Shown: positions 43,937 to 54,235, counted from the stretch's first letter. The stretch is DNA of 64,000 nt from Branchipolynoe longqiensis (GCA_030323885.1 CM059186.1:21843849-21907848); one strand, 5' to 3'. Made by a program: numbers and translations. The notes: generated from the letters alone by a model not told the origin.

Positions 43937-44258
43937 AACCAGACGCAGTGGTTGAATCGGTCGAGCGCAGGCCTCCGGTCCGGAAGATCGGGAGTTCAAG
44001 AGTTCGATTCCCGGTCGAGTCAAACTAATGACTTGCAAAATTGATAGTATTTGCTTCCTAGCTCAGCATTAATAAGATAGGCAAGGACTGGTTAGCTCAG
44101 GGGCATGATAATTGCACTGTGTGGGATAATGGGTCATGGTGCTGGTGGCCTGATTTCCTAGTGGGGCAGCACTATAAAGTTGACATGAGTATGTAATGTC
44201 ACAAGTCGGTACCCGTCCTGATATAACCTTAGATGTTGCTAGGACGTAAAACAACATT
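43937..44258 (+). mobile_element. SINE-A copy with alternative tRNA-like head
   Basis: Head CAGTGGTTGAATCGGTCGAG and GAGTTCGATTCCCGGTCGAG differs from the usual head, while the body and tail (GTTGCTAGGACGTAAAAC) are SINE-A. Suggests heads have been swapped between SINE lineages. Confidence 0.88.
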
Positions 44259-45274
44259 AATGGGAGAGTTGGTGTATACATATGTATATGTATGTATATG
44301 TATATACATATATGTGACGTATAACACATTATATAAGTATAAACATACAGAAGGGAATTGTTTCTAATTATCAATATTAATTGATATTACTGATATTATT
44401 GATATTACCGATTTCTATACTCCATAAGTCTACACACTTGAGAGGTGGCACCACCTGCGGCCCACCTCACTACACCTCCAGCGGGAGTCGACAAGTGTCA
44501 GTAGCGCCGGAGGATATATACACATGATACATGAACAACACAGCATGTAACAACCAGATCTAAAGAAGCCGATGTGTCTAGATAATTACAAGGCACAAAT
44601 TACTACCCATGCAACTGTCTGTGTACACTCAGAATATGTCAGTCCCTAAATCATCACTTGTCCCCCACAAACAGATAGGCCGTAATGGATTAACATGACC
44701 CGGATGACTCGGGTCACCCGAGTCGTCAGAATTTCAAATCGAACAATGCGAGTAGAGTCGACAAATACATGTGCCGTGTGTAAAATGATCCGACCCAAGT
44801 AACCCACCTCGTAGCTGGGGTTGGCTACGAGCGATGATGTCACATTTGCGCTGGTACCGTCCTGCAGGATAACAGCTCCCAGTACCAGTCATACATGTTT
44901 TTTTTAAAAGAATAACTTAGATTAATGACATGGAAATATAGCTAAACTAGGCCATAATAAAATACTTTAAATCCTATTTTGCTGTAGTTTTATCGGTTAT
45001 TTAAAAAAAAAAAAAAAAGTGTTCACCCAAGCGCGGAGAAGCGTATTCGATTATTCGACCCGAGTCTGTAGGATTTGCGCATGCGCCAACAAGTGGCTTG
45101 GGTGACCCGAGTTGATTAATCGATTACGCGCATAGATGTATATTTATGTACCTGACAACCCTCCCAGAGTATATATATTCCATTGATTAGCACAGTCAAC
45201 AATAAAAGGCACAGTCAGCATAATTGGAACTGGTTCTATCAGCACTAATTAACCAACGCCGCCTCCGTCATCAA
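44259..45274. other. Mostly unassigned region
   Basis: Not obviously repetitive, with one possible small exon (44808-44861). A-run at 45003-45018. ACCCGGATGACTCGGGTCAC-type motifs near 44698-44722 recur around 45055 and 45100. Confidence 0.4.
44808..44861 (-). CDS. Possible 54-nt internal exon of unknown gene (speculative)
   Basis: On the minus strand a 54-nt open segment (18 codons, DGTSANVTSSLVANPSYE) is bounded by ATCCTGCAG on its 5' side and GAG/GTGGGT on its 3' side, matching splice site consensus. It keeps frame 0 and lies in otherwise non-repeat sequence inside the inferred Wnt intron. No family recognised. A chance splice-like pair is quite possible. Confidence 0.12.
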
Positions 45275-45474
45275 CTACAGTAAAACCTCTCTAACCGCTC
45301 TCCTCCACAGATCGACCACTTCCCTATAGCGATCACTTTATTTGGGTCCCAAATGAGCGCCCATACAATACCATTGTAAAGATTTTTTTTAAATCCCTAA
45401 ACCGACCACCTCCCTAAATGGACCATTTAAAGTCGGTCCCATGGTCGGTCTATTTAGAGAGGTGTCACTGTACC
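45275..45474. mobile_element. Small TIR element P2 (pogo/mariner-like ends)
   Basis: ACAGTAAAACCTCTCTAACC at left; AGAGAGGTGTCACTGT at right; flanked by TA on the right. Inner CCCTATAGCGATCACTTTAT matches the copy at 28649. Confidence 0.85.
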
Positions 45475-45611
45475 TCACAATTTTATTGATGGGTATTAAG
45501 GTATTGAACCGGCTGAGTAGGTGAATCATCGGCACATACCGGAAGCGGAAAAAGAGAACGGAACCGTCTGTGTCTGGATAATTATACACCTCATATTGCC
45601 CATTCAATCTA

Positions 45612-45865
45612 AAAAAAAAAGAGTAAAGCTTGTTTTATTTAATGATGCCTCTTGAGCGCGTTGATTTTTATCATCAGCTATTGGACATCTAACATATTGT
45701 CATTCTGACATATTTCTTTGGAGGAAACCGACTGCCGACCCATAGGCAACTCATTCCGATAAGCATCAAGAGGTCTTTTTATATGCACTTTCCCACAGAC
45801 AGGACATCACATACCACAGTCTTTGATGAACGAGTTGTGGACCACTGGTTGGATTGCAAAAATAA
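45612..45865 (-). mobile_element. SINE-B copy, 5'-truncated
   Basis: AAGCTTGTTTTATTTAATGA to GGACCACTGGTTGGATTGCA. It abuts the next SINE-B in the same orientation. Confidence 0.9.
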
Positions 45866-46200
45866 AATAGAAGTTTGTTTTATCTAACAACGCCTCTAGA
45901 GCACATTGATTTTTATCATCGGCTAATGGACACCAAACATATTGTCATTCTGACATATTTCTTTGGAGGAAACCAGCCAATACCACATAGGCAACTCATT
46001 CCGATAAGCATCAAGTCTTTTATATGCACTTTCCCACAGATAGGACAGCACATACCAAAGTATTTGATGAACCAGTTGTGGACCAGTGGTTGGAATGGAA
46101 AATAACCCAAACTGCAAATGGGTCCACTGAGCAGGATCGATTGGATGACCCACACCTTCACAGCTGGACACTCTACCGCCTGAGCTACGTCCCACTCCCC
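45866..46200 (-). mobile_element. SINE-B copy, full length
   Basis: AAGTTTGTTTTATCTAACAA through GAGCTACGTCCCACTCCCC (head). Forms a tandem pair with 45612-45865. Confidence 0.92.
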
Positions 46201-46319
46201 TCCCACTCAGTCGTATGCACCCTGCTCTGACACTAATCCCACAGGGCCAGCACTTATTATACACCATCTTCCAAGAGGATTATATATATGGGTTTAGCCA
46301 CAAGACTACACACATACAT

Positions 46320-46362
46320 CGTCCTGGTATGGACTTAGATGTTGATAGGACGCAAACCAACA
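46320..46362 (+). mobile_element. SINE-A tail fragment
   Basis: CGTCCTGGTATGGACTTAGA and TTGATAGGACGCAAACCAAC. Confidence 0.65.
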
Positions 46363-46544
46363 GCTATCTACCATATAGTATATGTCCGCAACATGTAGGA
46401 ATATATACATGATATATATATTATCATGAATGTCATATAGTTAATATATCAAATGGATAATAATTAATATATCATATATATTACATGTATTCCTAAATGT
46501 TAACCACATCATTTAATAATTTACAACTATATGTATATATCTAT

Positions 46545-47078
46545 CAACCATGCATGATCTATATATAATCTATATAACATATATCATCTATATAACACAT
46601 ATAATCTACATAGCATATATAATATATATAGCATATATAATCTATATAACATATATAATCTATATAACATATATCATCTATAGAACATATATAATCTATA
46701 TAACATATATAATCTATATAACATATATAATCTATATGACATATATAATCTATATAACATCTATTTATGCTATATGCTATACAGGTTATAATGCTATGCA
46801 TGCTGTATATTCTGTATATAATGTACATGATGTAAATGATGTATATGGTCTACATGATGTACATAATGTTCCTGATGTTCCTGATGTACATGGTGTACGT
46901 AATATATATGACATATAATAATATATTATATATATGATGCATATCATCTATGCGATGTATACGATGCAAACGATGCATATGATGTAAACGATGTATACCA
47001 TATATACGATATATATGATACATACGATACATACGATATATATTCTATATATGATATATATATGATATATATACCATA
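46545..47078. repeat. AT-rich repeat (ATATATAATCTATATAAC-type, then GATGTAxx-type)
   Basis: 18-bp units to about 46760, then 9-bp words such as GATGTATAC to 47075. Confidence 0.9.
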
Positions 47079-47266
47079 TATGTCCCAATAGAAACAAGCT
47101 ACCCAATAGAAGCACACCCTCCATTTCAGGATTGAAAGCATGCACACATTTATGATTATATTCATACTGAATGCACATACAATAAGACAACGGAACTTTA
47201 TTTCAGGTTCACGACAAATCCATGAATTTCTTTAACTTTGAATAGTGCGCGTCTATTGGGACATAT
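47079..47266. mobile_element. MITE inside the AT-rich array
   Basis: Inverted ends TATGTCCCAATAGAAA and GTCTATTGGGACATA, with a non-repetitive interior. Array sequence lies on both sides, so it inserted into or seeded the array. Confidence 0.75.
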
Positions 47267-48445
47267 ATACGGTATATCCATTACATGAATTACAGGCATC
47301 ACATGTATTGCATGTATTACATGTGCTATATGTATCATATGTACCATATGTATCATGTGCACCATATACATTATAAATGAGAGAACTTCCAATGGGTTCT
47401 CCATAGCTGTTACGTGTGGTTCGTGCCAAAGTGGACAAGAGAAGTTCCTCCTTTTTACTGCAGTATTTTGAAGCCGATCAAACCACTTGCATTTATATGT
47501 ATCATATGTATCACATGCATAATATGTTTCATGTGTATCGTATCTACGATATGTACCATATGTATCACATGCATCATATGTGTCATATGTATCACATACA
47601 TCATATGTATCATATGTATCACATGCATAATATGTATCATGTGTATCGTATCTACGATATGTACCATATGTATCACATGCATCATATGTGTCATATGTAG
47701 CATATTACCATATGTATCATATGTATCATACATATCACATGCATCATATGTGTCATATGTAGCATATTATCATATGTACCATCTGTATCATCTGTATCAT
47801 CTGTATCATATGTATCATATGTATCATATTATCATATGAGTCATATTTTCATATGTATCACATTTACAATATGCATCACATACATCACATGTATCACATG
47901 TATCACATGTATCACATGTATCACAGGTATCACATGTATCACATGTATCACACGTATCACATGTATCACATGTATCACATGTATCACATGTATCACACGT
48001 ATCACACGTACCGCATGTACCACCTGTATCACCTGTATGACCTGTATCACCTGTATCACACGTATGACCTGTATCACCTGTATCACATGTATCACATGTA
48101 TCACCTGTATCACCTGTATCACATGTATCACATGTATCATATTATCATATGTATCATATGTATCATATGTATCATATGTATCGTATGTATCGTATGTATC
48201 ATATGTATCATATGTATCATATGTATCATATGTATCATATGTACCACATGCATCACATGTGTAATATGTATCATGTGTATCATAGGTATCATAGGCATCA
48301 TTGTATAATATGCATAACAATTAACATGTATTATATGTATCATATGCATCGCATGTATCGTATGCATCATATGTATCACATGTAGCATATGTATCATATG
48401 TATCACATGCATCATATGTATCATATGTATCATATATATATATCT
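47267..48445. repeat. (TATGTATCA)n 9-bp array
   Basis: About 1.2 kb of 9-mers, mainly CATATGTAT, CACATGTAT and CACCTGTAT variants in blocks. Non-repeat sequence at about 47375-47490. Produces Cys/Ile or Tyr/His/Met repeat frames that are not genes. It lies some 320 bp past the Wnt exon 1 donor. Confidence 0.95.
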
Positions 48446-48768
48446 ATTGGTGTGAGTGTGTATGCTAGAGCGTGATTAAACCCATCTCTACCCAAAGTAA
48501 AGATCAAAGCGATAGGGCGGGGTGCCGCAGCCCTTATTGAATTAACAACTAAGACAATTAGTGAATTGCTAAATTACTCTCAGTCTCAGTGGATAACAAC
48601 AAATCAAACCGCGAGCGTGGCGCGATGCTACGGACCAGATAAGCGGTGAGTAGGCCACAGTACTTGATCCTCTGCCAGGTGGGGCAGGGTGATCAAGGTG
48701 AGGTACACACGCGCGTACATGTGTGAGTGTGGGTGGGGGGGGGGGGGGGGGAGGTATTAGGTACTTAC
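48446..48768. other. Non-repeat sequence just inside intron 1
   Basis: Unique-looking sequence next to the exon 1 donor, with a G run at 48734-48751. No further exon recognised. Confidence 0.4.
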
Positions 48769-48848
48769 AGGAAATTGCCCCAGACACAACACTGGATTAT
48801 GTGGAAGATAACTCCGAAGGTGTATATGGGCAGGCGCGCGGCCACCAT
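48769..48848 (-). CDS. Wnt7: Wnt7-type gene, exon 1 (start codon and signal peptide), candidate
   Basis: An 80-nt coding exon starting at ATG 48848 and ending at a consensus donor (T/GTAAGT). It encodes 26 residues plus two bases. The peptide has a basic start (MVAARLP), a hydrophobic core (FGVIFHIIQCCVW) and then GNF, as expected for a secretory signal peptide. The start context is strong, with A at -3 and G at +4. The exon ends with CT, and exon 2 begins with the single base A that completes a codon, so the junction reads CTA (Leu) and runs on as A-L-S-S-V-V. This phase agreement, and the fact that vertebrate Wnt7 genes also have a short signal-peptide first exon, support joining the two. 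It would imply an intron of about 41.5 kb. There is no homology proof because signal peptides are poorly conserved. It could instead belong to another transcript. Sequence upstream is GC- and pyrimidine-rich, fitting a 5' UTR and promoter. Confidence 0.6.
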
Positions 48849-49080
48849 TGTGTAAACACATATTCCCGATGTGGGCAGCGCCGACGGGGGATGAGGCGAT
48901 GGCAGCCGGGTAAACTCCTCCTCCTCCTGCTCCTCGTAACTCCTTCTGACTCCTCCTAAGCTGCTGGGTGGCTACCCTCCTCCTCCCCCTCCTCCTCCAG
49001 GGTGGTTGGAGGGATGGATGTCCGCCAAACTGCCCGCCCGCCCGGGTCAGGTAATTAATTAATCAAAGGGTGTTCATGGT
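48849..49080 (-). promoter_or_regulatory. Candidate 5' UTR and proximal promoter of the Wnt7-type gene
   Basis: Non-repeat, GC-rich sequence directly upstream of the candidate start codon, with GGAGGA-rich purine tracts on the coding strand (48915-49010) and GC-rich stretches. No TATA box is evident. A TCF/LEF-like ATCAAAGG lies near 49062-49069 on the plus strand, about 215 bp upstream of the ATG, and could be chance. Promoter role is inferred from position only. Confidence 0.3.
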
Positions 49081-49099
49081 TCCTGCTACTCCAGGCGAC

Positions 49100-49535
49100 G
49101 GCAGGGCCGGGGTGGGGAGTCAATCAGTAATCGGGGGTCGGGGATCGGCGGTCGGCGGTCGGTGGTCGGGGGGTCGAGTGTTGGGGGTCGGTGATCGGGG
49201 GTCGGGCGTTGTGGGTCGGTGGTTGTGGGTCGGTGGTTGGGGATCGGTGGTTGGGGGTCGGTGGTTGGGGGTCGGTGGTTGTGAGTAGGTGGTTGGGGGT
49301 CGGTGGTTGGGGGTCAGTGGTCGGTGGTTGGGGGTCGGTGGTTGGGGGTCGGTGGTTGTGAGTCGGTGGTTGGGGGTCGGTGGTTGGGGGTCGGTGGTCG
49401 GTGGTTGGGGGTGAGTGGTCGGGGGTCGGTGGTTGGGAGTCGGTTGTTGGCGGTCGGTGGTTGGCGGTCAGTGGTCGGTGGTCGGTGGTCGGTGGTCGGT
49501 GGTCGGTGGTCGGTGGTCGGTGCTCAGAGACAAGA
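49100..49535. repeat. (GGTCGGTGGTTGGG)n repeat
   Basis: GTTGGGGGTCGGTGGTTG units with variable length, ending in pure GGTCGGT heptamers. Located 250-690 bp upstream of the Wnt start. Confidence 0.95.
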
Positions 49536-49539
49536 GATA

Positions 49540-49860
49540 GGGAGAGGTAGAGATAGGAATACGGAGTCAGGGACAGAGACAGGGAGAGACAGGGAGAGAC
49601 AGAGAGAGACGGGAGGAAATAGGGACAGATACAAGAGACAGAGACAGGGGCATGGGCAAAGACAGGGAGAGAGGCAGATACAAAAAACAGAGAGAGGCAG
49701 AACCGGAGACGGAGAGAGACAGAGTCGGCGAGAGAGAGATAGAGACAAACGGAGACAGGAACAGGTATACGGGTAGGGAGAGACAGAGACAGCTACAGAT
49801 ACAGAAACAGAGACAGAGACAGAGACAGAGACGGAGAGAGAGATACACACACAGACAAAG
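49540..49860. repeat. Purine-rich (AGACAGGGAG)n repeat
   Basis: GAGACAGAGACAGGGAGAG-type words; almost all purine on the plus strand with interspersed C. Confidence 0.9.
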
Positions 49861-49883
49861 AGGAGGAGTGTGACCAAGGCTTT

Positions 49884-49998
49884 ACAATGAGGCCTGGCTG
49901 GTTGTATTAGCCTTGTTGCTTGTGGAGTCACTGGCACGATCCGAAGGGCTTGACAGGTATACAACTAGTGGTAGGAAGTGGGAGAGAGGATAGATCTC
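49884..49998. repeat. Dispersed repeat family I, copy 1, with purine tail
   Basis: GGCTGGTTGTATTAGCCTTG, then GGAGTCACTGGCACGATC, TTGACAGGTATACAACTAG and GAAGTGGGAGAGAGGATAG. Copy 2 is at 53886-53998. Both are followed by G-rich arrays. Confidence 0.85.
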
Positions 49999-50240
49999 CC
50001 ACGTGGGGAAGGGAGGGGAGAGGGGTGATGGGGGAGGGGAAGGTGACGGGTGAGGGGGTGGTGAACGGAGAAGGGGGAGGTGAGGAGGGGGAGGGGTGAG
50101 GAGAGGAGGGGGAGAGAGGGGAGGGGAGAGGGGTGATGGGGGAGGGGAAGGTGACGGGTGAGGGGGTGGTGAATGGAGGAGGGGGAGGTGAGGAGGGGGA
50201 GGGGTGAGGAGAGGGAGAGAGGGGAGGGGAGAGCGGGTGG
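49999..50240. repeat. G-rich purine array
   Basis: GGGGAGGGGAGAGGGGTGAT-type units; a block of about 120 bp is repeated. Confidence 0.9.
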
Positions 50241-50654
50241 GGGGGTGTCAGTTGTCTAGGAGGGGAAGGAGCCCGACCTCTGGATCAAACGCTAGCCGAA
50301 CGTATTAAAGTCAGTCGCCCGGAACGACACAAGCGTAGCAGCAGTCGCTGGTTACGGGCGCCCGGTGGGAACCCCCCCCCCCCCCGCCCACACACACACC
50401 CCGACCCCGCCCCCAGTTTGTTTGTAGCAGGTGGGCGAGGCCTACAGTTGCTCACCTGCGGCTGTGATTGACAGCCCGGAGAAACACAAGCCACGCCTCC
50501 TCACCCCCAACCCACGACCCCATCCCTCCCACACACACACCCCAACAAGCTCGGGACAACCACTTTGACCTCCCCCCACCTCCCCCCCCACCTCCCCCAC
50601 CTCCCAACCATCCCCTGCCGCCCTTTCTTGAAGCGGATGATCAAGGAAGGCACC
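50241..50654. other. Unassigned, C-rich
   Basis: C runs at 50371-50385 and 50565-50600. No gene recognised. Confidence 0.4.
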
Positions 50655-50992
50655 AGACGGGATGGTCGAATGAGTTGAGCTGAGCGTTCATCTCCCGTTT
50701 TGGTAGATCGTGGGATTGGAACCCTGGTCGAATCAAAACAGTGACTTACAAATTTGATACTTGTCGCTTCCTAGCCTGGTGCTTTACATTATTAGGATAG
50801 GGCAAGGACTGGTTGGCTCAGTGTCAGGATAATGTGATTGCGTGAGTGGGATATCAGATCATGGTGCTGGTAGCCTGGCCTCCCAGTGGGGCAGCACTAT
50901 ATGGTTTCCATGAGCGTGCACGGTCACAAGTTGGTACCCATCCTGATATGACTTTAGATGTTGCCAGGACATAAAAATCCAACAACGAACCA
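50655..50992 (+). mobile_element. SINE-A copy, full length
   Basis: CCAGACGGGATGGTCGAATG head to GTTGCCAGGACATAAAAATC tail. The 8-bp array begins right after it. Confidence 0.9.
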
Positions 50993-50999
50993 ACAAAAG

Positions 51000-51925
51000 A
51001 AGGCTATCAGGGAAGCAGGGAAGCAGGGAAGCAGGGAAGCAGGAAAACAGGCATGTAGGCAAGCAGGGAAACAGGCAGGGAAGCAGGGAAGCAGGGAAGC
51101 AGGGAAGCAGGGAAGCAGGGAAGCCGGCAGGGAAGCAGGGAAGCAGGGAAGTAGGCAAGCAGGGAAGCAGGGAAGCAGGGAAGCAGGAAAACAGGGAAGC
51201 AGGGAAGCAGGGAAGTAGGGAAGCAGGGAAGCAGGGAAGCAGGGAAGCAGGAAAACAGGCAGGGAAGCAGGGAAGCAGGGAAGCAGGAAAAGAGGCAGGG
51301 AAGTAGGGAAGCAGGGAAGCAGAGAAGCAGGGAAGCAGGGAAGCAGGAAGCAGGGACGCAGGGAAGCAGGGAAGCAGGGAAGCAGGGAAGCAGGGAAGCA
51401 GGGAAGCAGGGAAGCAGGGAAGCAGGGAAGCAGGGAAGCAGGGAAGCAGGGAAGCAGGGAAGCAGGGAAGCAGGGAAGCAGGGAAGCAGGGAAGCAGGGA
51501 AGCAGGGAAGCAGGGAAGCAGGGAAGCAGGGAAGCAGGGAAGCAGGGAAGCAGGGAAGCAGGGAAGCAGGGAAGCAAGGAATCAGGGAAGCAGGGAAGCA
51601 GGGAAGCAGGGAAGCAAGGAAGCAGGGAAGCATGGAAGCAGGGAAGCAAGGACGCAGGGAAGCAGGGAAGCAGGGAAGCAGGGAAGCGGGGAAGCAGGAA
51701 AGCAGGGAAGCAGGGAAGCAGGGAAGCAGGGAAGCAAGGAAGCAGGGAAGCGGGGAAGCAGGGAAGCAGGGAAGTAGGCAAGCAGGGAAGCAGGCAGGGA
51801 AGCAGGCGGGGAAGCAGGGAAGCAGGGAAGCAGGCAATCAGGCAATCAGGCAATCAGGCAAGCAGGCAAGCAGGAAGGCAAACAGACAGACATGTAATCA
51901 GGCAGGCAGGCGGGGAGGCAGGTAG
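51000..51925. repeat. (GGAAGCAG)n octamer array
   Basis: More than 100 copies of GGAAGCAG with GTAGGCAAGCAG and GGAAAACAGGCAG variants near the ends and a nearly pure core at about 51355-51575. Starts at the 3' end of a SINE-A. Long Leu/Pro/Cys/Phe frames on the minus strand are artefacts. Confidence 0.97.
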
Positions 51926-52251
51926 CGACGCGGATGGGAATTGCGCATGGGTAAAGAAAATTGAAAGCAAACAAGTTGACAAAAGTTGGTAGTCGAGGCA
52001 AAACACAGCGCCGTGGACCTGTGTGTTGGTGGTGGTGGGAAAGGGAGGGTGGTTTGTAAAGTACCGATGTGCACTTGAGTGGCTGAGTTACTGGCCAGAG
52101 CCTGATCAAGGGGAGGCTCAAAGGGGGCCCTTTATCCAACGAAAAGGGAGGCTTCCGGCTGGCGGCTGGCGGCTGGCGGCCTGCCCTCGCCGCCTCACGG
52201 CAGGCTGCCCCCGTCACGGCACGGTCTGTGGGCAGGCAATAGACTGATAGA
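51926..52251. other. Unassigned, no feature seen
   Basis: Includes a short GGCGGCTGGCGGCTGGC repeat at 52160-52180. Confidence 0.4.
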
Positions 52252-52427
52252 AGGAGCGGGATGTAGCTCGGGCGGTAGATGGCGTGTCCACTGTAAGAGT
52301 AGCTATGTGGCGTATGTGGGTTTTCTCCAAAGAAACATGTCAGAATGACCATATGTTTGATGCCCAATAGCCGATGATACAAAAATCGATGTGCTCTAGA
52401 GGCGTTGTTAAATAAAACAAGCTTTAG
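52252..52427 (+). mobile_element. SINE-B copy with a large internal deletion
   Basis: Head GGAGCGGGATGTAGCTCGGG joins at about 52293 to AGAGTAGCTATGTGGCG, then the normal 3' end GTTAAATAAAACAAGCTT. About 150 bp of the middle are missing. Confidence 0.85.
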
Positions 52428-52509
52428 GTTTTTTTGTGGGTAGGCAAAACGTCACTTCCTCGATCCCGATGTTGGTTTCCACCATTGTACTGGTCAGTCA
52501 GGCCATTGG

Positions 52510-52662
52510 GGTGGGTTGGTTTTTTGAGTTTTACATCCTGGCAACATCTACGGTAATATGGGGATGGGTACTGACTTGTGACAGTGCGCACTCATGGTGA
52601 CTTAATAGTGCTGTCCCATTGGGTGACCAGGCTGCCAGCACCATGACCTGATATCCCACTCA
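52510..52662 (-). mobile_element. SINE-A 3' part
   Basis: TTTTACATCCTGGCAACATC to ATGACCTGATATCCCACTCA. Confidence 0.85.
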
Positions 52663-53109
52663 TTTGTTGCTGGTTGGTGTATGGTGGACATTTGATTTGT
52701 GATGTAAGTTTGAGGCGCTAGGTAGCGCCACTGTCGATTGGCATGTATAAGCTGCCCGATGACTGATCGGCCACAGACACCAATGACACTGTGTGTACAA
52801 AGCCTCTGTCACACCTCGCCGGATTGAGCACTTGCTATCCGGACCACACTCTGTCCACACCTCTCTCTATCACCTCTCCGCCCACCTTGCTCCTCCGTGA
52901 TATGTCTGAAAAGAGTTCAGGAGGGGGAGCCCGCCGGCATTTCAATTTCTACTCTTACTCTGTCCGTGTCTATGGCTCACTGGTCGGTCACCATAGAGCA
53001 AATAGACATGGTCCTTTGACTCAACTCTCCTCATTTCTCTTTCCTAGACTCTGCCCTTTCGATTTCTCCCAGGCATACTTTTTCCCCTGACCAGGGTAGT
53101 TGTGTTCTT
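52663..53109. other. Unassigned; possible foldback end at 52805
   Basis: GCCTCTGTCACACCTCGCCG at 52802-52821 resembles the GTCACAC-type terminus, and CGCCGGATTGAG recurs at 53437. No matching right end found. Confidence 0.35.
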
Positions 53110-53410
53110 GGGTGGGGCCCTTCACCTTTACCATTTCTCTGTCTTGTTCTCATTGCTGGAACCACCACTGCTCCCATCTTTACCCGCCTTCCTCGAACCC
53201 CTTGCTGCTGACCGGATTCAAGTGCTCAACTACATCTACAGCTCAACTACCACCGGACCGAAGAGATTCGCTGCCGCCCCAACATTGTAAAGATGTCCCC
53301 AGCTTCTACAGCAATCCCTACTGAAGTTAAGTCTTCAACCAAAGATTGGGCCGATTTATCGAAGCCTCTCTATTAATGTTGCAGTTCTGCAACCAGTAAC
53401 CGTCGTAAGG
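53110..53410 (+). repeat. Segment J, copy 1
   Basis: GTCTTGTTCTCATTGCTGGA, CCACCGGACCGAAGAGATTC, TCCCCAGCTTCTACAGCAAT and CCAACCAAAGATTGGGCCGA align with the reverse complement of 59605-59870. Probably part of a mobile element; its nature is unknown. Confidence 0.7.
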
Positions 53411-53730
53411 TTAAAAACAACCCCAGAATCGAATCGCCGGATTGAGGAAACAGAAAGAGACCAAACAAAGTCCATTGATATCCAGCAAAGTCCGGTTTGT
53501 GTCTGTTGCATATCCGTTGCATATCCGTTGATATCCGTTGATATCCAGCCCGATCCGTTACAAGTTTTGAACATGCACAAAACTTGGAACGGATGCCACT
53601 GGATTGACGTCTACAGTTCTTGTCCGGTTTGAGGCCTTTTAGTCTGCTTACCATCGGTTGGCTATCCATTCATGTCCGTTTCATGTCCGTTGCATGTCCG
53701 TTTCATGTCCGTTCGTGGATAAGTAGAGAG
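53411..53730. mobile_element. Foldback-like word region (TCCGTT words)
   Basis: Repeated GTCCGTTGCATATCCGTTG and TTGATATCC words, with the palindromic centre TTTTGAACATGCACAAAA at 53565-53582. Resembles the interiors of the foldback group, but ends were not found. Confidence 0.5.
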
Positions 53731-53800
53731 TGGAGTGGAGAGTGGTGGATAAGTAATGAAAACATTCTTTGTCGCATTGCGACTGACACCATGATGATGT
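53731..53800 (+). mobile_element. LINE family D tail, diverged
   Basis: AAGTAATGAAAACATTCTTT, GTCGCATTGCGACTGACACC and ATGATGATG in the family order. Confidence 0.65.
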
Positions 53801-53885
53801 GTATCTATATGTATTTATGCATGCTTAAATGTACTTAAATTTATTTATATGCATTTACATGTATTTATTTCTATCCAAAGATGCT

Positions 53886-53998
53886 ATGGTGGGCTGGTTG
53901 TATTAGCCTTGTTGCTTGTGGAGTCACTGGCACGATCTGAAGGGCTTGACAGGTATTCAACTAGTGGTAGAAAGTGGGAGAGAAGATCTTCCACATGA
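53886..53998. repeat. Dispersed repeat family I, copy 2
   Basis: GGCTGGTTGTATTAGCCTTG to GTGGGAGAGAAGATCTTCCA; same orientation as copy 1 at 49884. Confidence 0.85.
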
Positions 53999-54175
53999 GG
54001 GGGGGAGGTGAGGGGTGAGGAGGGGAGGGTGAGGGTGGGGAGGGAAGGGGTGAGGGAAGGAGGGGTAGGAGAGGAAGGGAGGAGGGGAGCGGTGAGGAGA
54101 ACGGAGGAGATGGGTGGAGGGGGAGGGTGGGCGAGGGGAGGAATGGGAGGGGAGGAGAAGAGAAAGGAGGAGCCG
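53999..54175. repeat. G-rich purine array
   Basis: GAGGGGTGAGGAGGGGAGGG-type sequence directly after family I, as at 49999. Confidence 0.9.
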
Positions 54176-54235
54176 ATGACTTAGTGGCTGGGAGCACATC
54201 TTCTGGCTTATTATACTCGTATAATGGCTTATGCA

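Larger units (their letters stand above)
7282..48768 (-). other. Inferred Wnt7 intron 1 (about 41.5 kb)
   Basis: Lies between the candidate signal-peptide exon and exon 2. It begins GTAAGT at 48768 and ends CTTCCAG at 7282, both on the minus strand. It is filled with SINEs, MITEs, satellites and retroelement remains. Valid only if the exon 1 assignment is right. Confidence 0.55.

Noticed and set aside
47414..48433. Cys/Ile/Thr and Tyr/His/Met repeat frames
   Set aside because: 9-bp array; every frame is open on both strands.
50954..51853. 299-codon Leu/Pro/Cys/Phe repeat frame on the minus strand
   Set aside because: Translation of the GGAAGCAG octamer array in a stop-free frame.
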